A DNA stretch of 64,000 nucleotides, taken from Pseudomonas syringae KCTC 12500. Lineage in GTDB: Bacteria > Pseudomonadota > Gammaproteobacteria > Pseudomonadales > Pseudomonadaceae. Under the pieces are notes generated by a model. That model made no database searches. It was not told where the DNA came from and was given only the letters and a program-made list of their open reading frames with translations. The first letter of the stretch is position 1. Every line of letters starts with the position of its first letter. The stretch covers positions 3,259,501-3,323,500 of the forward strand of contig NZ_AYTM02000002.1 in NCBI RefSeq assembly GCF_000507185.2, in the 5' to 3' direction. Of this stretch, positions 36,401 to 44,022 are shown one piece after another. The position numbers and the translations under genes were made by a program.

Positions 36401-36452
36401 GCGTAGCTGAATTGAGGGACGCGCGGCTTTTGAGCCGTTGAAAAAGAGTCAT
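33444..36452 (-). CDS. traC: Conjugative transfer ATPase (VirB4/TraC-like, PFL_4706 family)
   Basis: A 1002-aa ATPase that powers pilus assembly in the type IV secretion system. Walker A is seen in FLFGPTGAGKSATLNN (about residues 567-577) and the Walker B region near VNVTDEGHII (about 825-832). The N-terminal half is the VirB4-type regulatory domain. A highly acidic insert (ESSDEDMNAKHDEDDDERD, about 655-675) lies between the motifs. Length and position match TIGR03744. The start overlaps the stop of the lipoprotein gene by one base. Confidence 0.93.
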   Translation of the reverse strand: MTLFQRLKSRASLNSATQTDIAGDPLLSEPSAVELEQPEDDLVGDLKASDQNDVDAALERYLKRLEDQGIPAPGDWRNPKQKPATVGDVAALYDVKPSFVDLLPWIEYLPAEQAMLLEDGKSLAAFFELTPIGTEGRDPEWLRKVRDALENALQNSFDELDTSPWVVQFYAKDETSWDDYLRNLREYIRPQAKGSPFSELYLDLFKHHLDAIAKPGGLFEDTTVSKLPWRGQQRRVRVVVYRRVVGDAAFRGQTPAMHLDNICQRFTGGLANAGIKSKRMDGYDIRHWLLQWFNPHPDHLGTTLKDFDRFLQLVNKRTEDAGEDLPLVTGDDFAQGLFYREPKSDSQKGLWYFDGQPHRVIMLDRLREAPKTGHLTGETRKGDDALHALFDKLPEDTVLAITLVITPQDVLEAHLEKLARKSVGDNQASLLTREAVNDARKLIGREHKLYRGSIAFYLKGNDEAQLTARSMQLTNALLGAGMEPVASDDEVAPLNSYLRWLPGNFDVNQKRAMDWYVQMMLAQHVANLCPVWGRSSGTGHPGITLFNRGGAPLTFDPFNKLDRQMNAHMFLFGPTGAGKSATLNNLLNQLIAVYAPRLFIVEAGNSFGLLGDFAKKLGLTVNRIKLAPNSGVSLAPFADAIRLVNTPSQVKTLDADDLESSDEDMNAKHDEDDDERDVLGEMEIVARLMITGGEEKEEARLTRADRSVIRQCILAAARICSDADRTVLTEDVRNALRAAGEDTSIPEGRRNRMLEMAEAMDMFCMGADGEMFNRTGTPWPEADLTIVDLATYAREGYNAQLSIAYISLINTVNNIAERDQYKGRPLVNVTDEGHIITKNPLLAPYIMKITKMWRKLGAWFWLATQNMDDFPPSTAPMLNMIEWWICLNMPPDEVEKISRFRELTPAQKGLMLSARKESGKYTEGVVLSKSMEVLFRAVPPSLYLALAMTEPEEKKQRYDLMQSMGVDELGAALEVAADLDRKRGIEPLNITFPTPRALENLA

Positions 36453-36907
36453 CAGTAGTCCTCGACCCGCTCGCCAGGCATGGCGTACTGCACACGCTGA
36501 TAGAGAGGGAACACAGTGGTGTAGCCAGGGACTGGTGCTGGATCGGAGCCCGCAAGGTGCGGAAACACATACATGACAAGATCCGGATTGGGCAGTCGTT
36601 TGAACTGGCTGTAGATCTCGTTTTGAGCGGTACGGGTGTAGGCCGCGCTGTCCTGCAAGGGCTGGGTAGCGCGTACATCGATTGGACGGCGCAACTCCGA
36701 ACGTGCATCGAGCAACTGTCGGCCACTAGCGCTCCCGGCCGAACCGGTCGTGCCTTGATTCCAGACGTCCATCATGGTGTTTTGACCATGTGGCAGCATT
36801 TGCTCTTTGTTTGTCGAGCATCCAGCCAGCAAGCCCGCGGTGAGAGCGCAATACAGCAGCGCGCTGCGCGCTGACCCCAAGTGTTCAATCCAGGTTGGCA
36901 TTGGCAT
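36452..36907 (-). CDS. Conjugative transfer lipoprotein (TIGR03751-type)
   Basis: 151 aa from the ATG at 36907, which has CAGGAG nine bases upstream. The signal ends in a lipobox, LLAGC, so the mature protein is a lipidated envelope protein, comparable to TraV/VirB7 of other systems. It overlaps the end of the TraB-like gene and is followed at once by the ATPase gene. Confidence 0.85.
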   Translation of the reverse strand: MPMPTWIEHLGSARSALLYCALTAGLLAGCSTNKEQMLPHGQNTMMDVWNQGTTGSAGSASGRQLLDARSELRRPIDVRATQPLQDSAAYTRTAQNEIYSQFKRLPNPDLVMYVFPHLAGSDPAPVPGYTTVFPLYQRVQYAMPGERVEDY

Positions 36908-38369
36908 GGTTCGCTCCTGAGGCGTACTTGACCTTGCGGCCTTTGAGTTCGTAGTCAATTTCCAGCTCTTGATCGATGTGCAGCGAGACTTGCGCACCAG
37001 GCAGTACATAAATGGCCGCGAACGCTTGTCCGTAGAGTTTGTTAACCCAGCTCGAAACGTCCGTGACTCCTTGGGTCAGGATCTTTCCCATCGCCTCGTT
37101 ACCAGACAAACCGGTGCTACCCAGCGTCCCAGAAGCATTCGAGACGTAAGAGGAGGTGCTTCCCTCGGTCTTGATCAACGATGCTGCTCCAGCACCGGCT
37201 GCGGTAATGAGGGCTTGTGAGCCGATGTACTGCTGAGCATTGCTGCGTCGCTCGCCCGCAATACAGGGAATGCCGTATGGATCACTGATCCAGCCCAGAC
37301 CACCCTGGATGGGTTGTTGGTCTCCAGAGTTGTTCTGGTTGTTGTTCTGTTGATTCCCACCCTGAACCGGTGCCGGCAACGTGCGGACAGTGCCGTCGGT
37401 AAACACGAAGGTCAGACTTTTGATCTGCCCCCGCACGCACGAGAGGGTCCAGTCGCCGGACGCTGTACCGCTGGCCACCGCACCGGCTACGTCAGGAAGG
37501 TCGATGCCATTGGCGGTCAGGTTGTCGGGACCGATCAGCACCTTGAACGGGTAGGGGTCATTAACCGTCCCATCAACAGGAACCCGGCCGATCAACGCGG
37601 ACATGGCCACCGACCCCATCAACGTCGAGTTTTGAGGCAGGGTGTAGGCACGTCGTACCTTCTTACGCTCCTGTTGCTGCCCACCCATGTCATCGCGGAC
37701 GGACTGAGCGCCTGTCGTGAGCGCTTTCTGTCCTCGGTCTACGGACTCGCCGAAGGCTGTAGGAAAGCTGTAGGCGCTGGCTGGGACGCTATTGCCGGCA
37801 GTGATCGGTTTACCGTTGCTGTCCAGGGCCGTCGCGTCCTGTGGATCGATCCACACGATGTCTGAACTGCTTGTTTCCGATTTGAACTGTTGGCCATCAC
37901 CAGGCTGAACACCCAAACCAATCGGTAGGTCCGAATTGGAATTACTGTTTTGTCCCATTCGGGTCAGTTCATCCATCTGTTTGCGCAAGCCCTCCAGCAC
38001 GCTCTGCTGTTGCTGCTGACTATCCAGCTTGAACTGCTCCTGGGCGTTTTTAAGGCGCTGTTCGACGTTCTGGTCAACGTTTGCCAGTCGCTGTTTGAGC
38101 GTCTCGTTGTCCTGTTTGTAGGCATTGTTCTGCGCAATGACGTCTGTGATCTGTTGCTTGAGCTCGCGACCTTCAGCGACGACCGTGCGTAGCGTGTCGC
38201 TCGGCGTGTCGCCTTCCACACCAAGAGCTTTGGCTTGCTCAGCCGTCAGTTTTGGAGCAGGGGTTTCGGTACTTGGTGCGGGGGCACTTCCCAGTGATTT
38301 GATGCCCACGAAAATCACAATCAGGAGGAATGGAATCACCAGGTACTTGAGCAGCGGATTACCTTTCAT
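36885..38369 (-). CDS. traB: TraB/VirB10-like protein (PFL_4705 family)
   Basis: 494 aa from the ATG at 38369 (AAGGAG ahead). One N-terminal membrane span (LLKYLVIPFLLIVIFVGIKSL), a Pro-rich stretch, a long coiled coil (QQITDVIAQNNAYKQDNETLKQ onward, about residues 70-130) and a C-terminal beta domain ending with the family stretch VLPGAQVSLHIDQELEIDYE. VirB10-like proteins span both membranes and form the core channel. TIGR03752. Confidence 0.92.
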   Translation of the reverse strand: MKGNPLLKYLVIPFLLIVIFVGIKSLGSAPAPSTETPAPKLTAEQAKALGVEGDTPSDTLRTVVAEGRELKQQITDVIAQNNAYKQDNETLKQRLANVDQNVEQRLKNAQEQFKLDSQQQQQSVLEGLRKQMDELTRMGQNSNSNSDLPIGLGVQPGDGQQFKSETSSSDIVWIDPQDATALDSNGKPITAGNSVPASAYSFPTAFGESVDRGQKALTTGAQSVRDDMGGQQQERKKVRRAYTLPQNSTLMGSVAMSALIGRVPVDGTVNDPYPFKVLIGPDNLTANGIDLPDVAGAVASGTASGDWTLSCVRGQIKSLTFVFTDGTVRTLPAPVQGGNQQNNNQNNSGDQQPIQGGLGWISDPYGIPCIAGERRSNAQQYIGSQALITAAGAGAASLIKTEGSTSSYVSNASGTLGSTGLSGNEAMGKILTQGVTDVSSWVNKLYGQAFAAIYVLPGAQVSLHIDQELEIDYELKGRKVKYASGANHANANLD

Positions 38370-39282
38370 GCTTCGCTCCTTGCGCTGCACGCGGATCTGC
38401 TTGAGTCGCCGAGAATACGGCCGCCTGTGTCAGCCCGTGTCCTCGCGTGACCAAGTACAAGGTCGTGGTGTCACTGGCATCGCCGCGTGATCCAAGGTAA
38501 GGATGTTGAAACGCTGCAGTGACGAATTCACCCATGAGCTCGCGAGGGTCAAGCGTGATGCGCTGCGTCGTCTGATTCTGCAGCTTCACAGCAGTTACCC
38601 AAAAATCATCCAGACGCCATGCGCCTAAGGGGGTGGACTTCACAGGTAGAGTGGGAAGCAAGGTCGCCAGATTAAGGCTGCGCTCAACCTTCACCTGGGC
38701 GATGCCGTCTACAGGCTCAACGGTGCGCAACGGCGCATAGAGCATCTGGGCTGCATAGCGGGTGAGGACGACTGGGACGGGCGTTTCTCGCTTGACCACT
38801 TCCTCTGGTTCATCGTCTTCATCGCGTGAACGGCTGGATGAGTCCGTGCTCTTCGTAGTGGCGTTGGCTGAGCGTGCTGTAGCAGCCCCTCCATAGCGTG
38901 CGGATGTTGTTTCACCTTCCACAATCTTCACTGGCTCCAGAGCTGGTTGGCCCGTAGGGGCCTCTGTAGCAGCGATGTCGACCAGAATGATCTCGCCGGT
39001 CTTGGCGTTCTGCAGCTGGAGCCGTGTGGGCTCAATCGCTTCCTTCGCAAACAGGTAGATCGCGCCGCCCGTACTCTGCACCCGCAGTTTTTCAGTCAGC
39101 GAGCGCGGGAGTCCAACACGAACATTCTGATCAACGAAGACGATGCGTTCCTGATTGATGCGCAGAGGAATGGCCAGCGGCAACCGCTCCCAGCGGAGAA
39201 TCTCGACTGCCGAGGCGACTTGGGCGTTGCCAGCCAACACCGCCAGTAATGTCGAGCATGTGATTACTCGCAGAACACTCAT
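38359..39282 (-). CDS. TraK/VirB9-like protein (PFL_4704 family)
   Basis: 307 aa with a signal peptide (CSTLLAVLAGNAQVASA). The N-terminal third is beta-rich and binds the core complex in VirB9/TraK proteins; a Ser/Thr/Asp-rich linker (residues 140-165) leads to the second domain. Overlaps both neighbours by a few bases. TIGR03749. Confidence 0.88.
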   Translation of the reverse strand: MSVLRVITCSTLLAVLAGNAQVASAVEILRWERLPLAIPLRINQERIVFVDQNVRVGLPRSLTEKLRVQSTGGAIYLFAKEAIEPTRLQLQNAKTGEIILVDIAATEAPTGQPALEPVKIVEGETTSARYGGAATARSANATTKSTDSSSRSRDEDDEPEEVVKRETPVPVVLTRYAAQMLYAPLRTVEPVDGIAQVKVERSLNLATLLPTLPVKSTPLGAWRLDDFWVTAVKLQNQTTQRITLDPRELMGEFVTAAFQHPYLGSRGDASDTTTLYLVTRGHGLTQAAVFSATQADPRAAQGAKHER

Positions 39283-39947
39283 TTGAAGACTCCTTTCGAC
39301 GGTGTTGCGGGAGCTTCAACATTGCCCTCGATGCGTTGTGGTGCGCCGTTGTAGCAGTCCCAGGCCAAACCGAAGGGATTGGTTTCAGGATCGACGTCCA
39401 TACGTACAACGTGGAGCGGATATCTCGCGAGGGCACGCTTGACCAACTGCCCGCCGTAATACTCGTCTGCTGTGATATCGAGCGTGACAGTCCAATCGTC
39501 GATAGAGTTGGTCACCGTCCTGATCTCTGGCGAATCTCCATAGCCTCGACCTGGAATTTCGTACACGCCTCGGACGCGCTTGCGTAGCTCACCGCTAGAC
39601 CTGCGCAGTTCAAAATCACTCTGCAGGTAATGCTTGCAAGATGGCGTGATGTAAGCATCCAGACGGGTGATATTTGCTTGGTAATCCTGCTCGCCGTCGA
39701 CCGGCCACCGGTTCATCTGCTGAAAGATGTACAGGCCGAATGTGTATACAGATTGGGGAGGGACATCCCACCACATTCGCGTGCTTCCAGACCGCAGATC
39801 TGGCGGAACGTGAACGGTCAATTGCTTCGGTGCACTCCACCAGCCGAAACCAAGGCCTGCTGCCACCAGCGCGATCAAGACAATCGCTATCCTCAAGCTG
39901 TTGATGTGGGCACGCTGGGAGTCGGCCAACTTCAAGAAACGGCTCAT
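39279..39947 (-). CDS. TraE/VirB8-like protein (PFL_4703 family)
   Basis: 222 aa from the ATG at 39947 (four-base overlap with the upstream gene). A single N-terminal membrane span (IAIVLIALVAAGLGFGWWSA) is followed by a periplasmic domain. TIGR03746. It belongs to the inner-membrane platform of the secretion channel. Confidence 0.88.
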   Translation of the reverse strand: MSRFLKLADSQRAHINSLRIAIVLIALVAAGLGFGWWSAPKQLTVHVPPDLRSGSTRMWWDVPPQSVYTFGLYIFQQMNRWPVDGEQDYQANITRLDAYITPSCKHYLQSDFELRRSSGELRKRVRGVYEIPGRGYGDSPEIRTVTNSIDDWTVTLDITADEYYGGQLVKRALARYPLHVVRMDVDPETNPFGLAWDCYNGAPQRIEGNVEAPATPSKGVFK

Positions 39948-40336
39948 TGTTGCTCGCTCCGGCGGCAAGTCCAGTTGCCTGATCGAAGGACCAGGTTGGC
40001 TTTGTTGAATGAGGTCGGGCCGAGCATTGCCGTCTGGAGCTGGACCCTGCGGTAGATCCATGTCTCCGGTCTACCGCGTTTGAGGCGTCGCAAGACCCGA
40101 GATGCGATGAGCAGTCCCAATACTCCTCCTATCAGGGCGCACACCACGGGCATTGATGGTGTAATGATGAAGGCCTGCGGCAGACCAATCACAAAGCCTA
40201 TGCCGCTGCAGCCGAATACGGTTGCCCACATCTCATCAGCCGTAAGACCACCAATCACCACGGGCTGGTTATTCAAGCGACTGGGCAGAAAACGCAGGGT
40301 GCCGTCTTCATGCTGATCTTGCTGGAGCTCAGTCAT
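39944..40336 (-). CDS. Conjugal transfer membrane protein (PFL_4702 family, TraL-like)
   Basis: 130 aa with two adjacent membrane spans (about residues 40-58 and 62-80), the form of TraL/VirB3-type proteins that anchor the ATPase. TIGR03750. Confidence 0.87.
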   Translation of the reverse strand: MTELQQDQHEDGTLRFLPSRLNNQPVVIGGLTADEMWATVFGCSGIGFVIGLPQAFIITPSMPVVCALIGGVLGLLIASRVLRRLKRGRPETWIYRRVQLQTAMLGPTSFNKANLVLRSGNWTCRRSEQQ

Positions 40337-40351
40337 GGGAGCCTCTGCGAC

Positions 40352-40720
40352 TTAAAGGATGTTGGTAGCGGTGGTGACCAGGTAGATCGTGACGCCAATC
40401 AGGCAAACACCGACGACGGCGGTACTGCCCAAGTCAGCCCATTTGGCCTTGCCCATGTGGATTTCGTGGTAGACGCCCAGCGCATGTCGCCCCACCAGAA
40501 CGATGCCGAACGCGCACAAACATAGACCCAGTAGCATGAAGCCGTCGTAGGCATAGTTTTGGAAGGTCTGAAGAAAGCTGGTCCCAGTGCCGCGCGTGGG
40601 GGCTTGTGCACCCGGTAGGGCCGCAAAACTACTGCCAGGGGTAGCGGCCATCAGCAGGGCCGAAAAAGGCCGGCGTTTCAAAAAGGCACGTGCCTGAGTG
40701 AACAATGAATGCAACGTCAT
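40352..40720 (-). CDS. Pilin-like membrane protein (TIGR03745 family)
   Basis: 122 aa from the ATG at 40720 (AAGGAG nine bases upstream). A basic start, a signal-like segment (SALLMAATPGSSFAALPGA) and two membrane spans (residues 61-80 and 100-118), the shape of conjugative pilins (TraA/VirB2). Probably the pilus subunit of the system. Confidence 0.85.
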   Translation of the reverse strand: MTLHSLFTQARAFLKRRPFSALLMAATPGSSFAALPGAQAPTRGTGTSFLQTFQNYAYDGFMLLGLCLCAFGIVLVGRHALGVYHEIHMGKAKWADLGSTAVVGVCLIGVTIYLVTTATNIL

Positions 40721-40740
40721 CTTTATCTCCTTGGAAAAAA

Positions 40741-40980
40741 TCAACTCAACAACATGAAGGTCATGATCATGAACAGCACTGCCCAGCGAGCTGCGGAGGC
40801 AGCAGCAACCATTCGGTCTAGGTTTTGGGTCGCCCACCCCCGATAAATGCTTAGGAAGACCCAGACACCCCATAACGTGAGGATGCCCATAGCGATCCCC
40901 GTCCACAGCGTGTTGCTGTTGGCCGGTGAAAAGCCGGCAGCGGCCTGAAATGCACTGATTTGGGTGGAGGACATCGTCAT
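40741..40980 (-). CDS. Small membrane protein (TIGR03758 family)
   Basis: 79 aa with two membrane spans (residues 26-46 and 62-78). It overlaps the RAQPRD gene stop by four bases. Standard member of the PFL-type ICE cluster next to the pilin-like gene. Confidence 0.85.
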   Translation of the reverse strand: MTMSSTQISAFQAAAGFSPANSNTLWTGIAMGILTLWGVWVFLSIYRGWATQNLDRMVAAASAARWAVLFMIMTFMLLS

Positions 40981-41339
40981 GGCGTGTGTTCACCGCTGAC
41001 GTTGTAATGGCCTGATAGCTCCACGGGGTCGCGGGGCTGAGCTCGGGAGGGCGACAGGTAGTCCTGCAGGCCCTGGCGGATGCGAGCTATGTCGCTGACT
41101 AACCTGGAGTAATCCAGGTGATAGCGCTGAACCGATTCACTTGGCAGGTCAGCGCTGCGCTGCGCAACGGCCTCTAGCGCATTGAGCTGGCGAATCATGA
41201 CTTCCACATTGGCTTGCTCGGAAGCCGTACCGGCTGCTCGGGCATGCGAGGAAAGCAGCGGTGTGCATATGAGGACTGCAGACAGGCAGATCTGCATGCT
41301 TGAAAACGCTGGTTTGATCGCGGGGAGTTTGATTTTCAC
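40977..41339 (-). CDS. RAQPRD family ICE protein
   Basis: 120 aa exported protein with a signal peptide (ICLSAVLICTPLLSSHARA) and the name-giving motif RAQPRDP near the C-terminus. TIGR01690. First of the pilus group, probably periplasmic. Confidence 0.93.
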   Translation of the reverse strand: MKIKLPAIKPAFSSMQICLSAVLICTPLLSSHARAAGTASEQANVEVMIRQLNALEAVAQRSADLPSESVQRYHLDYSRLVSDIARIRQGLQDYLSPSRAQPRDPVELSGHYNVSGEHTP

Positions 41340-41418
41340 GTCGCGGGCCTTGGAAGCAGTAGGAATCTATGCCCACAGCATGACGATCGGCCCGGATGGA
41401 ATCTGTACGAAACCCTTT

Positions 41419-41751
41419 TTAGGTCTGAGGGGGTTTGTCCAATGAAGTTAAAGATGCAGTGCTGCGTTTGAAGAAGAACAAAAATCCGGTGCTGATCGCG
41501 TAACCGAACGCCCAGCCCTGTGCGTTTTGGTTGCCAATTTGTTCATGGCCACGACTGATCTGCTGAACGCTCACCAGCTCCCATCCTTCTCTGCCGTGGC
41601 GATTCAGTGCGGCCAGCGTTTCAGGGTTGCTCAAATATCCGTGGATGTCCGGTTCGGTAGTGGCGTCCGTCGACTTGAACATCAGCACGCCGCTGGTAAC
41701 GGTTTTGTAGGGGAGTGGGACGAAGGTCTGGGTGTATTCAAAAGTGGTCAT
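41419..41751 (-). CDS. DUF4177-like protein
   Basis: 110 aa. It begins MTTFEYTQTFVPLPY and has REGWELVSVQQI, the core of DUF4177 proteins, then a hydrophobic end (GYAISTGFLFFFKR). Insert between the helicase and the pilus group; role unknown. Confidence 0.65.
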   Translation of the reverse strand: MTTFEYTQTFVPLPYKTVTSGVLMFKSTDATTEPDIHGYLSNPETLAALNRHGREGWELVSVQQISRGHEQIGNQNAQGWAFGYAISTGFLFFFKRSTASLTSLDKPPQT

Positions 41752-41760
41752 GGGTCAGCC

Positions 41761-43233
41761 TCACGCAGTGGCCGCGATTACGGATCGGTTGTCTTTGAAG
41801 CGCTGCATGATGTCGATCACCAGCGAGTTGACGGCAAGAATCTTCATGGCTCGTGTGACAGCGACGTATAGAAGGTTCAGCTCATCGTCGCGTTTGCCGG
41901 CGTCGATGTCAGGTGAAAGCGGATCCGCAGAAAAGTCGTCATAAAGTCCAACGAAGTCCCACTCCAGACCTTTGGCTCTGTGCGCGGTGGTAAGGGTCAC
42001 GGTTGCATCGAGCTCCGACGTGACAGATGCAGCACGCAGCTGCTCGATTCGTTGGGGCAGATCTGCATAGTTTTCGATGATTTTGATCGACCGCAGCATC
42101 TCAGGATCCTGCGTGGCCTTCGCGATCACGACATACTGGTCGTAATCGGCATAGTCGGTCAGCAATTTGCGCTGTTGGACCTGGTCATTCCTATGCCGGC
42201 TGAAATGGAACAGGTCCTCCAGATCGCGCAAGGAATAGCTGTCGATCCCTCCGATCCACTGCATGCGGTGGTTTTGGTTGACCAGGCGCAGCGCGTTCTC
42301 GATCACACCGCTCACAGTGCGGTGGAGGTAGGTGCGGTGAGGGAGATCGTCCGGTAAGGCTCGTTTCACCAACGTCGGCTGTCCCAGGCCTTGCAGGGGG
42401 ATCTTTTCACCCTTGAAGGAAAGGATGACGTTGGCCACGTAGGCAACAGCCGGTCCAAATCTGAAGCTCTGGGTCAGGAAGTGTTTCTCGGCATCCTTCA
42501 TCGCCGGGCTGTTTAAAGCATCCACAGCGCCTCTGAACCGATACAGCTGCTGATGCCGATCACCTACAGTGACTTGAGTTATTGTTTGGATCTGGACCAG
42601 GTTCGCGATCACCGGGTTCACGTCCTGCCCTTCGTCTAGCAGAATCGCACCAAAACGCTGACTCAGATCTGGCTGGCTCATCTGGTACAGCTTCAGATAG
42701 CCATCGTGCGTCATAGGGACTGAGCGATCGTTGATATCGACCATTTTCTCCCAAACGTCTCTGGTCAGGTTGAGCGCTTTACTCATGTACTGCTGCTGGA
42801 CCGAGGTCAGTCTGCGGTTGCTCTGGAATCGCACAAAGTGGTCCTCCAGCAGCTCCAGATCCTTGCTGGCCATGAAGGAATTGAGGGTCGAAACGATGTC
42901 TTTGGCCAGCTCCCAATCCTGCGTATTGATCGTCCTCGCAATGTCGGTCAGACGCAGATTGCCAGCCTGCTTGTGTTTGTACTGGCTGCCATAAACAGCG
43001 TAGGCCAGGCCGTGAGCTGTTTTGCAGGTCACGTTGCGTGGAAAACGGTTCTTTGCCGCGATCTCAACGGCTTTGTTGTAGCAGAGGTAAAGCATTTTGA
43101 CCGACGAGTTATGCGTGGCGTAACCGACGAGTGTTGTTGTCTTCCCGGTACCGGCAAACGCCTGGACCAGTAGTTTCTTCGCGAAGGAGTGAATAGCTGG
43201 CAGTTGTTCTTCTGTCCATTGCATGGAGGGCAC
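41761..43233 (-). CDS. UvrD/Rep-type (FBH1-like) DNA helicase
   Basis: A 490-aa superfamily 1 helicase. Motif I QAFAGTGKTTTL (residues 25-36), motif II LLDEGQDVNP, motif III TVGDRHQQLYRFRGA, motif V TTAHRAKGLEWDFVGL and motif VI LLYVAVTRAMKIL are all present. The order of domains fits FBH1-like helicases that act on recombination intermediates. It may process ICE DNA in transfer or counter host recombination. It interrupts the usual transfer gene order. Confidence 0.92.
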   Translation of the reverse strand: MPSMQWTEEQLPAIHSFAKKLLVQAFAGTGKTTTLVGYATHNSSVKMLYLCYNKAVEIAAKNRFPRNVTCKTAHGLAYAVYGSQYKHKQAGNLRLTDIARTINTQDWELAKDIVSTLNSFMASKDLELLEDHFVRFQSNRRLTSVQQQYMSKALNLTRDVWEKMVDINDRSVPMTHDGYLKLYQMSQPDLSQRFGAILLDEGQDVNPVIANLVQIQTITQVTVGDRHQQLYRFRGAVDALNSPAMKDAEKHFLTQSFRFGPAVAYVANVILSFKGEKIPLQGLGQPTLVKRALPDDLPHRTYLHRTVSGVIENALRLVNQNHRMQWIGGIDSYSLRDLEDLFHFSRHRNDQVQQRKLLTDYADYDQYVVIAKATQDPEMLRSIKIIENYADLPQRIEQLRAASVTSELDATVTLTTAHRAKGLEWDFVGLYDDFSADPLSPDIDAGKRDDELNLLYVAVTRAMKILAVNSLVIDIMQRFKDNRSVIAATA

Positions 43234-43983
43234 CTAAAGGTATTTTTTGAAGCTGGACGCCGTAATGCTGACCGCCAGGCCGAGCAGTGCCGCGCATGGC
43301 AGGAGCACTAGCAAAGGGCTCACGCTGAATGGCAGAGCCAGGTAAAGGCTCCAGGGGATGATCACCAGCGGCACCATCGTTGCTCGAGCTTTGTGATACA
43401 GGTAGCTGGACTCGCGGCCGGCACCGAACCGCCGCAAGTCTCTGCGCACCAGCCCGTCCACAAAACCAACAAATGCCGTCATCACAAATAACGGGATTGC
43501 GAGGGTCAGGATCACCAGGCGCACGCAAAACACCAGTGTCGTGTAGAGCGCCGCAAGGCCGTAATCCTGAAACTTGCTGACTCCCACGCCGAGCATGTAG
43601 CGCATATCGAAACCGCGTGATCGTTGTCCTGTCGCAGCATAATCAGAGGTGTGTTGAACCCAGTCCTGAAGCCCAGTCTTGACCACCAGCCAGTCATATG
43701 TGGTTTGAACCAGCCATGTCGCCGTTCGGCCTGGCTCTTGAACAACCACACTCTGCAGGAACCCCTTAGAGAGCCAGCTGAGTTCATGATCAAGCATTGC
43801 GCGAGCGTGCTGCCAACCGGCCTCCGGCCAGAAAAAGTACATGCAGATCCATTCGACGATAATGGCTCCCCCCAGAGAGAGGAACATTACTGCCGCGAAT
43901 CGGAAGGGCAGGGTGAAGAGAGAACCTATGAACGACTGTTCGTGGTCTTGTTGCTGTTTCGCGCGATCGGCAACGTCAGCCAT
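43234..43983 (-). CDS. ICE membrane protein (DUF4400, PFL_4697 family)
   Basis: 249 aa with four or more membrane spans (about residues 28-55, 150-190, 205-245). TIGR03747. Directly downstream of traD, as in related ICEs; probably an inner-membrane partner of the coupling protein. Confidence 0.88.
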   Translation of the reverse strand: MADVADRAKQQQDHEQSFIGSLFTLPFRFAAVMFLSLGGAIIVEWICMYFFWPEAGWQHARAMLDHELSWLSKGFLQSVVVQEPGRTATWLVQTTYDWLVVKTGLQDWVQHTSDYAATGQRSRGFDMRYMLGVGVSKFQDYGLAALYTTLVFCVRLVILTLAIPLFVMTAFVGFVDGLVRRDLRRFGAGRESSYLYHKARATMVPLVIIPWSLYLALPFSVSPLLVLLPCAALLGLAVSITASSFKKYL

Positions 43984-44022
43984 ATCAGATGCCCCCTTGC
44001 CGATCGCTCAACCCGCCGAGAG

